Positions 18,472-26,733 of a stretch of DNA of 64,000 nt are shown one piece after another. Below the pieces are notes generated by a model. That model was not told the DNA's origin. It saw only the letters and a list, made by a program, of their open reading frames with translations, and made no database searches. Source of the stretch: Hahella chejuensis KCTC 2396 (GTDB taxonomy: Bacteria > Pseudomonadota > Gammaproteobacteria > Pseudomonadales > Oleiphilaceae); the NCBI RefSeq assembly GCF_000012985.1, contig NC_007645.1, forward strand, positions 1,302,001 to 1,366,000, read 5' to 3'. A program made the position numbers and the translations under genes. How positions within the stretch are numbered: the first letter of the stretch is position 1; each line of letters opens with the position of its first letter.

Positions 18472-18472
18472 G

Positions 18473-18625
18473 AAAGCTCTAGAGGAGGCGGTCGAGTATT
18501 CTTATCCGGGCGCGTACATTTCCCGCTCCGGCGATCTCCATATCGCTTATACATGGCGGCGTAAGACGATCAAGCATGTGTCCTTCACCGCGGGGGAGCT
18601 ACGGGAGCTGATGGATGCGGTCTGA
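18473..18625 (+). pseudogene. C-terminal fragment of a BNR/sialidase-like protein
   Basis: The frame ending at TGA 18623-18625 reads YSYPGAYISRSGDLHIAYTW followed by RRKTIKHV. This closely matches the usual C-terminus of BNR-repeat sialidase-like enzymes (YSYPAIIQ...DG.VHVTYTW.RKRIKHV). Nothing upstream in this frame resembles the rest of such an enzyme, and that space is occupied by the membrane-protein gene in another frame. I read it as a decayed remnant of about 48 codons. Family resemblance is from memory. Confidence 0.5.
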
Positions 18626-18668
18626 TTTTTTGCTCTTTACAAAGCGGCTTTATCTTGGCCTTGTGTGA

Positions 18669-19679
18669 TTAGGTCGTTGTTTCACTGATCAAAATATCGT
18701 TTAGAAGTGTTTCCAGGCTTTCCACTTCCAAAGCCTGACGGTCGATGACTTCGATACGACTATCCGGCGCTTCGGCGACGGTATAAACGGTGACGCCGCC
18801 ATTCTCTGCGTTGATGACCGCCGCTCCCTCCGTTGTGCGAAACACGCCTTTGCAGCGCTCCACATCCAGAGAGTAGACCAGGTTCAGCACTTCTTTCATA
18901 TCAAACAGGTACTTGGGAGAGAACACCCATCCGCAGCTGAAATAGCCGTCGCCGCGATTTTCTTTGCGTACGATATCCTGTTTGGGGGCGAGAGCAATGT
19001 CGATGAATGGCAGCTTGCTCTCTGGCGGCGCCGGAACGCTATAGTCGCTGGGAGCGGCCGTATGTTGCAACCAGCTCGGATCTACGCGTCCGTGCTTAAT
19101 CCAACCGATGGCGTCTTCATGTAAGTCTGGTCTGGTCGTCTTTACCCACTCGTAAAACGCCTGCTTGTCATCCTCAGAGCATAAGTCGGTTTTATTGGCG
19201 ACAAGTATGTCGGCAACCTGAATCTGCTTCCTGAAATTCTCGTTCTCACTATAACGCGTGTCGTTGATCTTCCTGGGGTCCAGCAATGTCATGGTGGCCT
19301 GAATGCGTACGATGTCCCGATAATGCTCGCCGTTAAGCGTGGCGATGATTTCATCAGGATGCCCCAGGCCGGTCGGCTCGATCAGCAAGCGGTCGGGCTT
19401 GCGCGCCAGCAACATATTCAGCCCGATCTGCATGGGCAGGCCGTTCACGCAGCACATACACCCGCCGGGAACCTCTTTCACCAGCGCGCCTTTGCTGGAA
19501 AGAATGGCGCCGTCGATGCCGACTTCTCCGAACTCATTTACTAATACAGCCCAGGTTTCATTGGCGGGCTTTTGGTCCAGAAGGTGAAGAATGGCGGTGG
19601 TTTTTCCGGCTCCCAGGAAGCCGGTGATAATACTGGTGGGGATTCTGTTAGGCACTGCGTTCTGTTCTTGGGTTGGCAT
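18669..19679 (-). CDS. COG0523 (CobW/ZigA-type) GTP-dependent metallochaperone
   Basis: A 336-residue G3E-family GTPase. Walker A GFLGAGKTT (20-28), the metal-binding CxCC motif CMCC (74-77), EPTGLGHP, and the guanine motif NKTD are all present; the CobW C-terminal domain occupies roughly 225-325. A near-perfect Zur operator 40 nt upstream (19719-19733) argues for a zinc-starvation role, like ZagA/YeiR, rather than cobalamin synthesis; no cob genes are nearby. It lies downstream of, and in the same direction as, an AraC gene, but has its own regulatory site. Confidence 0.9.
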   Translation of the reverse strand: MPTQEQNAVPNRIPTSIITGFLGAGKTTAILHLLDQKPANETWAVLVNEFGEVGIDGAILSSKGALVKEVPGGCMCCVNGLPMQIGLNMLLARKPDRLLIEPTGLGHPDEIIATLNGEHYRDIVRIQATMTLLDPRKINDTRYSENENFRKQIQVADILVANKTDLCSEDDKQAFYEWVKTTRPDLHEDAIGWIKHGRVDPSWLQHTAAPSDYSVPAPPESKLPFIDIALAPKQDIVRKENRGDGYFSCGWVFSPKYLFDMKEVLNLVYSLDVERCKGVFRTTEGAAVINAENGGVTVYTVAEAPDSRIEVIDRQALEVESLETLLNDILISETTT

Positions 19680-19718
19680 TATGCGAGTCCCTTTGCGTCG
19701 TCGGTCCGTGGAAACGGG

Positions 19719-19733
19719 TGTTATGTTATAACA
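19719..19733 (-). promoter_or_regulatory. Zur-like operator
   Basis: TGTTATGTTATAACA matches the enterobacterial Zur core TGTTATANTATAACA at 13 of 14 specified positions and is an inverted repeat. It sits 40 nt before the COG0523 start. Regulation by Zur is inferred from the match and from known Zur control of COG0523 genes. Confidence 0.65.
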
Positions 19734-19789
19734 ACTCTTTCCCCTGGGCCAGACGCAATGAACCTGTAATTTCTCCGTCCGAATAAACC

Positions 19790-20776
19790 CTACAATTCCC
19801 CGGGAGTGGCGCCGAAGGCGCGTTTAAAGGCGGTGACGAAGTTGGAAGGGTGGCGATAACCTGCTTTGTAAGCGGCTTCTCCAATACTCAGTTCTTTTTT
19901 CAGCAATGCATCGCGCGCCGACTCCAGTTTTCGTTGGCGCACGTACTCGAAGACGGTGCGTCCGTAGGCGTTCTTAAAGCGACGTTGGAGCGTGCTGACG
20001 CTCATGCCGACTGCTGCAGCGGTCTCCTCCAGAGAGTCGATAGTGTCCAGATGCGCTTCAATGAATTCACGAGCGGTAGCGATTCGCCGGTTATCCTGAG
20101 GTTTTAGAGTTTCGAAGGCGTCAGTACGCGGCTTGTTGATGTGTTGAGGCAGCATCAGCATGCCGTCGCTGAGTAACTCCATCGCGCGACTCTCAATATA
20201 CAGGCTCAGGAGCAGATGATTGAGAGGGGGAGGATTGAGGATCTGTTCCGCCAGCGCGATCAGGCGGGTTGAGGCGGGCCATTTGGCGAAGATCACGTCC
20301 TCGCTGAACAGTTCCTCCATGACAAAAGGCGCAGCGCCTTCTTCTTGGCTTCTGCATTCCAGCCACTCCCGGCTGACGGAAATATTTACCTTGGTCAGGC
20401 AGCGATTGGCCCTGAGGCGGCGATGAAAGGTCTGATGCCTGGGGATGGACAGGGCGAAACATTCCGGACCTGCGCCGCCCGCTTCAAAGTTGCTGTCGCC
20501 GAGGTCAAAGTCCAGTTTGCCTCTTAGAATGACCGATAGCGTTAGTTTGGGCGGCAGCTCCATGCTGGTGGACAGCGTCTGCAGCTCTTTGAGGTCGCTA
20601 AGGTGCACGGAAAGGCCGGACGGATAACTGGTCAGCGCGAAGCGTCCTTCCATGATCGCGTCCTTGTGATGAGACTCCGAATACTCTATTTGCTGCCGGT
20701 AGCCTGCGTCGTTTGCCAGTCTGATCAGCTCGTCCGCATCAATGCGGGGGGCGCTCGACTGAGCCGCGTTTACCAT
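19790..20776 (-). CDS. AraC-family regulator (PchR-like) of the iron receptor
   Basis: A 328-residue AraC regulator. The C-terminal double HTH is clear (AAAVGMSVSTLQRRFKNAYG and IGEAAYKAGYRHPSNFVTAFKRAFGATPGEL). The N-terminal domain resembles PchR-type siderophore-responsive regulators. I start at the ATG at 20774-20776 because GAGGT precedes it; the open frame continues to 20818. It is divergent from a TonB-dependent receptor, with a Fur-like box between, which is the classic PchR/receptor arrangement: dual control by iron status and by the ligand. Confidence 0.85.
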   Translation of the reverse strand: MVNAAQSSAPRIDADELIRLANDAGYRQQIEYSESHHKDAIMEGRFALTSYPSGLSVHLSDLKELQTLSTSMELPPKLTLSVILRGKLDFDLGDSNFEAGGAGPECFALSIPRHQTFHRRLRANRCLTKVNISVSREWLECRSQEEGAAPFVMEELFSEDVIFAKWPASTRLIALAEQILNPPPLNHLLLSLYIESRAMELLSDGMLMLPQHINKPRTDAFETLKPQDNRRIATAREFIEAHLDTIDSLEETAAAVGMSVSTLQRRFKNAYGRTVFEYVRQRKLESARDALLKKELSIGEAAYKAGYRHPSNFVTAFKRAFGATPGEL

Positions 20777-20857
20777 GTGGCGATACCTCATAACGTTTCG
20801 ACGATTTTGCATAAGCATTGAGCCTTAATCATAGCCCATGTTAACGATAATATAATT

Positions 20858-20876
20858 GATAATAATTCTCATTAAT
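20858..20876 (+). promoter_or_regulatory. Fur-like box
   Basis: GATAATAATTCTCATTAAT matches the 19-bp Fur consensus GATAATGATAATCATTATC at 14 positions. It lies about 97 nt before the receptor start and 82 nt from the divergent AraC gene, so it could control both. Confidence 0.65.
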
Positions 20877-20972
20877 ATATCCCGGCGCTCAGTGATTGCA
20901 TCCGGGCGGCTTTTTGTCGTCTGGAGCGTTATTGCGCGCGGGTCCGGCTGGCTCTTAATTAGAGGTATTGAA

Positions 20973-23003
20973 ATGTCCTTTCATGTTGTCCAAAGGTTAG
21001 CGCGTTCCGCCCATATTCCTTTCCCTCCCGCCAAGTTGCCGCTTGCATTGCGCTGCGCGTCTCTGGCGGTGGCTCTGACGCCGGTCGCCGGCGCCGTCCA
21101 GGCGGAGGAAAGCACCAACCTGGCGCCAGTGACAGTATGGGGGACGGAGGTGTCCAGTTCTTCCGTCTATCTGGGGGAAGAAGATATCTCCATCAAGCAG
21201 GCTGACCACCTCAGCGACCTGTTGCGGGACCAGCCTGGCGTGGAAGTGGGTGGCACTCATTCCGTCAACCAGCGCATCAACATCCGCGGTCTGGACGATA
21301 CTGATCTGGATATCCGCATTGACGGCGCCAGCCAAAACAACTTCATGTACCATCACATGGGCAATCTGCTGATCAACGCGGATATCCTGAAGGCGGTGGA
21401 TATTCAGGTCGGCGCCAACTCTATCGTTCATGGTGGTTTGGGGGGCGGCGTTAACTTTGAGACCAAAGACGCGAAAGACTTGTTGAAGCCAGGTCGCGAC
21501 TTCGGCGGTAGGCTGTCTTTCTCTCACTTCACCAATGACGCTAATCAGGGCTCTCTAACCGGCTATGGAAAGCTGGGCGACAGCTTTGACTTCCTGGCCT
21601 ATATGCTGGTGAATGACCGAGATAATCCCGAAGATGGCGATGGTGTTGAGAACGTCGGCAATGACGGTAAAATCAAAGACCATTTGATCAAGCTGGGTTA
21701 CGACATCGGCGAGTATGATCGTCTTGAGTTTGGTTATGGCGCATATCGGGACGAAGGTAATTACACCTACCGTCCGGATATGGGGCCGGCGACGAATACG
21801 ACTATTCCCGGTAGCTCATTACCCTATCCAACGGAATATAACCGTGACACTTACACTCTGAACTACGACATGGATCGCGGCGATCTGCTGAACATGCGCG
21901 TGAGTCTGTCTCACAATGTACTGGATCTAAGGCGCGATGAATCCATCGTATCCGGCGGCATCATCGAAGGAGAGGCGATCAATTCGGGAGTCAACGCGAC
22001 GGCGCAGACGTTGACCGAAGCATTTGGCTTGGAACACTTATTCACCTATGGCTCCGATATCCTGCGTCAACAGGGTATCTCCTACAAAGATGGAGAGCAG
22101 TTAACTAAAGAGAAGGCGTTGAATATCGCCCTGTTTGCAGAAGATCGCGTCACGTTCGACAGTGGCCTTTCTATAACGCCTGGCGTCAGGGTTGACCGCT
22201 ATAACCTTGATTCCGTCAATGCAGATAAGACTTATACGGAGCTGTCTGGCGCGCTGGCGGTTGAAATGCCCGTAACGGATGCGTTAAGTGTTCGCGTTTC
22301 CACGACTCAGACGTTTAAAGGGCCTGAGTTGTCGGAGATCTTCAATAACGCAGGGGGGACCAAAACACCTAATCCAGATATCAGGCCCGAAGACGGTCAT
22401 AACGAAGAGTTTGGCGTTAACTACTTTAAGCCTGACGTATGGGGAGCTAAGTCAATCGCCGCTGGCGTGACTTTATACCGTACGAAGATCCATGATGTAA
22501 TAGAAACTGGCGACATGGATGAAAATGTGGGAACCGCCGTTATCGATGGTTATGAAGCCAGCTTTAAGTACTCCTTGACCGACCTTTCCCTGATGCTGAC
22601 CTATGCTTCCATGGACTCGGAAGTGCGTCGTCATGATGGTTCGATTACACCGCTGGATCGAGAAATTGGAGACACTATAGGCGTTATCGTAACTTACTAT
22701 GTGCCCAGTTCTGATCTGACGTTTGACTGGAACGCTCAATTCGTATCCGAGGAAGACAACGTTGCCGAAGGCTCGGAAAATAAAGAAGGTTATCAAGTGC
22801 ATAATGTGTCTATGCAATGGTTGCCGAAAGGACAGCTTGATGGTGTGGCGGTGACTTTCGGTATTGAAAACCTGTTTGATGAGCTGTACACCGCTCACGC
22901 TTCACGTACTGGTATAAGCAATCACCCTAGATTTGGTGAGCTGTTGTTGAATGACTACGAGCCAGGCCGTAACTACAAATTGACGTTGGCGTACTCGTTC
23001 TAA
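20973..23003 (+). CDS. TonB-dependent outer-membrane receptor (iron/heme type)
   Basis: A 676-residue outer-membrane receptor. There is an N-terminal leader of about 45 residues with Ala-rich cleavage region (VAGAVQAEE), a plug domain (DHLSDLLRDQPGVEVGGT, INIRGLDDTDLDIRIDGA) and a beta-barrel ending in aromatic Phe (LTLAYSF), the usual BAM signal. FKGPELSEIF and NLFDELYTAH resemble segments of heme/hemoglobin-type receptors, but substrate cannot be fixed. AGAGGT precedes the ATG at 20973; the open frame begins earlier, at 20856, inside the Fur box. Iron regulation is supported by the box and the PchR-like gene. Confidence 0.9.
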   Translation: MSFHVVQRLARSAHIPFPPAKLPLALRCASLAVALTPVAGAVQAEESTNLAPVTVWGTEVSSSSVYLGEEDISIKQADHLSDLLRDQPGVEVGGTHSVNQRINIRGLDDTDLDIRIDGASQNNFMYHHMGNLLINADILKAVDIQVGANSIVHGGLGGGVNFETKDAKDLLKPGRDFGGRLSFSHFTNDANQGSLTGYGKLGDSFDFLAYMLVNDRDNPEDGDGVENVGNDGKIKDHLIKLGYDIGEYDRLEFGYGAYRDEGNYTYRPDMGPATNTTIPGSSLPYPTEYNRDTYTLNYDMDRGDLLNMRVSLSHNVLDLRRDESIVSGGIIEGEAINSGVNATAQTLTEAFGLEHLFTYGSDILRQQGISYKDGEQLTKEKALNIALFAEDRVTFDSGLSITPGVRVDRYNLDSVNADKTYTELSGALAVEMPVTDALSVRVSTTQTFKGPELSEIFNNAGGTKTPNPDIRPEDGHNEEFGVNYFKPDVWGAKSIAAGVTLYRTKIHDVIETGDMDENVGTAVIDGYEASFKYSLTDLSLMLTYASMDSEVRRHDGSITPLDREIGDTIGVIVTYYVPSSDLTFDWNAQFVSEEDNVAEGSENKEGYQVHNVSMQWLPKGQLDGVAVTFGIENLFDELYTAHASRTGISNHPRFGELLLNDYEPGRNYKLTLAYSF

Positions 23004-23129
23004 TGCCTGCGTAACAAGGACGCTTATCAGTGATTTCGGCGACGGGGCGCTTTGCGAGGAACTTCAAAAAGTAAGCCCCGGATCGTCGGCTCTCTGTGTT
23101 GACGGTCTTAACATAAGAAGGAAAACCCT

Positions 23130-23417
23130 ATGCTTAAATCTGTCGCGACAGTACCCACAGGCTCTGCGAGCCTGTACCTCAACAAACTTTGCAAACACTT
23201 TCGCCATAAAGTGCCGGCGGAATGGGACGATCATGAAGGACGGGTGCAGTTCAAGCCCGGTACTTGCGTGATGAAAGCCGATCAGGCGACGCTGGAAATG
23301 GTTTGCGAGGCGGAGAACGAGGAAGCGCTCGGCGTGGTTCAGTATATTCTGGACGATCACCTGGTTCGCTTTGCGCGTAAGGAAGAAATTCAGGTTCACT
23401 GGCGTCGCATCGATTAA
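23130..23417 (+). CDS. DUF2218 family protein
   Basis: A 95-residue protein of the DUF2218 family (SLYLNKLCKHFRHKVPAEWD, then GRVQFKPGTCVMKAD, then LVRFARKEEIQVHWRRI). Such small cytosolic proteins are often encoded beside TonB-dependent receptors and iron/heme uptake genes, as here, 126 nt after the receptor. GAAGGAAAA sits 7 nt before the ATG. The molecular role is unknown; a heme or siderophore handling role is inferred from context. The structured repeat begins 15 nt after its stop. Confidence 0.8.
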   Translation: MLKSVATVPTGSASLYLNKLCKHFRHKVPAEWDDHEGRVQFKPGTCVMKADQATLEMVCEAENEEALGVVQYILDDHLVRFARKEEIQVHWRRID

Positions 23418-23432
23418 GCCGGTAAGTGTCTT

Positions 23433-23580
23433 ATCAATATGGCAATGATATTGGCATGTTAATAATCAGGCGCATGGATGCGCCTGCGCGGCGGCAAGCC
23501 GCGGGAGACAGGGCCTGACCTGTGCAGGCCCTGTCGTTGCAGACAAATGGAAGGAAGCTATTTGTCTGCCTGATTAATAG
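23433..23580 (+). repeat. Multi-hairpin repeat element, copy 1
   Basis: A 148-bp element found three times in the window. In order it has an AT-rich hairpin, GGCGCA/TGCGCC (loop TGGA), CGCGGC/GCCGCG, an 11-bp stem GACAGGGCCTG/CAGGCCCTGTC, and CAGACAAAT/ATTTGTCTG around GAAGGAAG. An outer AATCAGGC/GCCTGATT pair encloses the last four hairpins. Copies differ mostly in loops or by pair-preserving changes. The rest of 23418-23741 shows no gene. Confidence 0.85.
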
Positions 23581-23741
23581 CAGTATTACGCGTTCGTCCT
23601 GCGTCTTCCGGGCGGCGCGTTTTTTCGTTTGTGGAGGCGCGCCTATAACGCAGGGTAAAGAAGCCGCCGAGTTGCTGGGGTGAGAAAGCGTAGCGGATAA
23701 GTTAAAAAGGGAGCAACAGAGAGTTGCTCCAAGAGGGGGTA

Positions 23742-24068
23742 CTAAATCGCTTGCGCAACAAAGTTCTTCAGCTGGGCCATACCGACCGCGCCGCTGTGAT
23801 TAGCCACCGCTTTGCCGTTCTTGAAAACAATCAGCGTGGGAATGCTGCGGATGCGCATTGCGCCTGCGACCGCCTGATTGTCATCAACGTTGACTTTGAC
23901 GACCTGGATGTCGTCAGCCATCTCTTCCGCCAGTTCATCCAACACTGGCGCAATCGCCCGGCAGGGGCCACACCACTCAGCCCAAAAATCCACTAATACC
24001 GGTTTGTCTGAATTGATGACGACGTCTTTGAAGTCTGCATCGGATATGTGCTTTACGAATGCGCTCAT
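23742..24068 (-). CDS. trxA: Thioredoxin
   Basis: A 108-residue classical thioredoxin. The redox centre WCGPC is at residues 32-36, the buried Asp in VDFWAEWCGPC and the cis-proline in RSIPTLIVFKNG are present, and length matches E. coli TrxA. No signal peptide, so cytosolic. Monocistronic, reading toward the repeat copy 1. It may be one of several thioredoxins in the genome. Confidence 0.9.
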   Translation of the reverse strand: MSAFVKHISDADFKDVVINSDKPVLVDFWAEWCGPCRAIAPVLDELAEEMADDIQVVKVNVDDNQAVAGAMRIRSIPTLIVFKNGKAVANHSGAVGMAQLKNFVAQAI

Positions 24069-24200
24069 GGTTCACCTCAAGTCTGAAACTGTGTAACTGA
24101 GGCCATAATGGGGACGAAACGCAAACAGGACTAATTGACCTTTTATATGGCGCTGATTAGGAAAGGTGATGATGGTTTGGGCTTGGGGCAGGGCGCTTGC

Positions 24201-25844
24201 CTAAGGCTTAAAGTGCGCCGCCAGTTCTTTCAGTCTCGCGCCTAACTGATGCAGGTTGCGCACGGTCTCCTCCACCTGGCGAATGCCGCTGACGTTGCCC
24301 TGACTGGCTTCCCGGATGCTTTCTATCGCCTGGGCGACCTGATCCATGCCGCTGATTTGTTGCTGGCTGGTGGCGGCGATTTGTATCGCCATTTGACTGG
24401 AGGTCGTTGCATTGTCCATTAACGCCTTGATCGCTTCGCCACTGAATTGCGCCCGCTGCGAACCAATCTCCACCGCTTTGTGGCCTTGCTCAGCGACAAG
24501 TACGGTTTTGTTCATGGCCTTTTGGATATCCGACAGAATCGCGCGCACCTGTTTGGTCGCTACTTTGGATTGCTCCGCCAGTGACTTGACTTCCTGCGCC
24601 ACGACGGAGAAGCCTCGCCCAACCTCGCCGGCTTTAACCGCCTCAATCGAGGCGTTCACGCCCAACAGGTTCGATTGCTCCGCCAGATCGTTCACCGCGG
24701 CCACCACGTCGCCGATTGTCTGGGTCTGATCACATAACTGAGTGATGCTTTCACCTATGCTTTCCATCTGCATACGGATTTGTTGCATTCCCTGCAGTGC
24801 GTCATTCACGGCGGCGTGACCCTCTTTAGCGACTTTGCGAGTCTGCTCGACGCTTTCTACAACCGTTTTGGCTTTACTGCCCGCTATTAGCGCAGTTTGC
24901 TTGACCTGCTCAACCGTGGCGGCGATTTCGCTGATGGCGGTGGCGGTGTCCTGACTGCTGGTCACCGCCTGATTGACGGAGCACATGATTTCTTCATTGG
25001 CTGTGGAGAGTACTGAAATGACCTCATGCAAATCTTTGCGCAGTCGATTGGCCTTGTCGTCCGCCAACTTGCGCTCGGAGATGTCAAAAATAGTCGCCAG
25101 CACCATCGGACCTTCTTCCGAGGCCATGGGATTCAAGCCTATATCCACTGGGAACTCGCTTCCGTCGCGTTTGCGTCCGTACAGCTCGCGACCGGCGCCC
25201 ATGCTGCGAGTACTGGGGTAGGCGAAAAAAGAATTTATAAAGCTGGCGTGGTGACTGCGAAAGCGATCTGGGATGAGAATCTCAACAGGTTTGCCGACCA
25301 CTTCGTTCCTGGAATAGCCGAATATTTTTTCCATTTGCGCATTCACCAACGTCACCTCGCCATGTTTGTTAACCACCACGATAGCGTTTGGCGCGGACTC
25401 AACGACTTGACGAAAACGCTCCTCGGCGCGTTTGCGTTCAGTGATGTCGACAATACTGGCCAACGCCAGCGTCTTACTTCCCGAGTGTATTGGCGTGAGG
25501 CCAATCTCTATGGGGAGCTCCGTACCGTCTTTGCGCATTCCAAACAGGTCGCGCCCGGACCCCATGGCGCGTCGCACGGGATGAGCGAAGAAACTACTGC
25601 GTTGTCCGGGATGTGCGCTCCGAAAACGATGGGGAACCAGTATTTCAACAGGCTGACCAAGAAGTTCCTGGCGGGAATAACCAAAGCCCAGTTCAGTCTG
25701 CGCGTTCACCATTTGAATAAGCCCGTCCTGGTCGATCAGAACTATGGCGTTGGGGGCGTACTCCACGACGTTGTGTAACGTTTTCCGTTCCGCTTTGCCA
25801 CGGAACAGGCTCTCCTTGAACTGCTCCCATACGGAGTTCTTCAT
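24201..25844 (-). CDS. Soluble PAS-PAS methyl-accepting chemotaxis protein
   Basis: A 547-residue cytoplasmic chemoreceptor. Two PAS domains (about 25-135 and 145-260; VVEYAPNAIVLIDQDG and VVESAPNAIVVVNKHG start each) precede a methyl-accepting signalling domain with tip QSNLLGVNASIEAVKAGEVGRGFSVVAQEVKSLA (pattern over about 34 residues). No membrane segment and no C-terminal CheR-tethering pentapeptide. The tip has GVNASIEAVKAGE where most receptors read ALNAAIEAARAGE. Start at 25842-25844 (MKNSVWEQF) is preferred over 25883 because GGGAA precedes it. The PAS pair suggests redox, energy or small-ligand sensing. Confidence 0.88.
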   Translation of the reverse strand: MKNSVWEQFKESLFRGKAERKTLHNVVEYAPNAIVLIDQDGLIQMVNAQTELGFGYSRQELLGQPVEILVPHRFRSAHPGQRSSFFAHPVRRAMGSGRDLFGMRKDGTELPIEIGLTPIHSGSKTLALASIVDITERKRAEERFRQVVESAPNAIVVVNKHGEVTLVNAQMEKIFGYSRNEVVGKPVEILIPDRFRSHHASFINSFFAYPSTRSMGAGRELYGRKRDGSEFPVDIGLNPMASEEGPMVLATIFDISERKLADDKANRLRKDLHEVISVLSTANEEIMCSVNQAVTSSQDTATAISEIAATVEQVKQTALIAGSKAKTVVESVEQTRKVAKEGHAAVNDALQGMQQIRMQMESIGESITQLCDQTQTIGDVVAAVNDLAEQSNLLGVNASIEAVKAGEVGRGFSVVAQEVKSLAEQSKVATKQVRAILSDIQKAMNKTVLVAEQGHKAVEIGSQRAQFSGEAIKALMDNATTSSQMAIQIAATSQQQISGMDQVAQAIESIREASQGNVSGIRQVEETVRNLHQLGARLKELAAHFKP

Positions 25845-26161
25845 AAGTATATTCCCAGCGATTGTTCCCATCCTCATAAGCAAGAATAGACAAGATTTGT
25901 GGCGGCTGTCGGCATATACGTGATATTGGACTAGGTTTGCGCCGGGATACCGCGAGCCGGATTTTTGGTCGGCCGCATAGACAGCAAAATACCAGTTCTC
26001 CGGAAAGTAGCGTCGTCGTCTTGGCCTGCAATGATACGAAACTTCTACCTGGTTATGAATTTACGCTTGTGGGCCAAACGATTTTCACTGAAGCTGCTCT
26101 TCTGAACTGGATGTACTCTCAGTTAATTTGCAAAAATGATTGTTTTTCAAAGGATTAGTAA

Positions 26162-26500
26162 ATGGAAATAACTTGCCACTGCGGAAACGTCAAACTATCA
26201 ATGGCGCGCCCACCGGCTGAAGTCGGAAAGTGCAACTGTTCTATATGTCGGAGATATGCCGCTTTATGGGGATACTACTCGCCCGAAGAGGTAGAGATCG
26301 GGTTTGAGAAAGAAAAGTCGGTTTTTTATATATGGGGCGACAGGGAATTGGAGTTCCATCGCTGCAATCTCTGCGGATGCGTCACCCACTATGTCACGAC
26401 GCCTAAATGCCCGGGGGAAATCGTGGCGATTAATATGAACATGGCGCCTTTGGATGTGCTTGCGACTATCCCGGTGCGTGAAATTCATGGAGCCGATTAA
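26162..26500 (+). CDS. GFA (CENP-V type) zinc-binding protein
   Basis: A 112-residue protein of the GFA family (glutathione-dependent formaldehyde-activating enzyme fold). All metal-binding cysteines are visible: C5, C7, C24, C26, C29, C68, C71 and C73 (ITCHCGNV, KCNCSICRR, HRCNLCGC). Most such proteins have no proven activity; a glutathione S-lyase role is only possible. It is monocistronic. The 25845-26161 gap holds no clear feature. Confidence 0.85.
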   Translation: MEITCHCGNVKLSMARPPAEVGKCNCSICRRYAALWGYYSPEEVEIGFEKEKSVFYIWGDRELEFHRCNLCGCVTHYVTTPKCPGEIVAINMNMAPLDVLATIPVREIHGAD

Positions 26501-26570
26501 TAGATATCTATGAGTACGCAAGGACTGCAGCAGTGTTCTGTCGCATTCTTATCCGACAATTCTCTTTCCC

Positions 26571-26589
26571 GACGTCGCTTAGCGGCGTC
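26571..26589. terminator. Hairpin after the GFA gene
   Basis: GACGTCGC (26571-26578) pairs with GCGGCGTC (26582-26589) around TTA, with one G-T pair. No T tract follows, so termination is uncertain. Confidence 0.35.
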
Positions 26590-26733
26590 GTCATCCCTGT
26601 GTTGCCGCACGTTATTCGGATGACTGTTTTTTGTTTATCAAAAGCGCTTAGGCTCAGAATATAATAGGGCGCATTATTACAAAGAAAAAACTAACTACAT
26701 CTCCCAAAACATCCCTGATTTAAGGATTAACGA

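Noticed and set aside
25026..25778. 250-codon forward frame opposite the chemoreceptor
   Set aside because: The minus strand encodes two clear PAS domains; the forward frame is a shadow.
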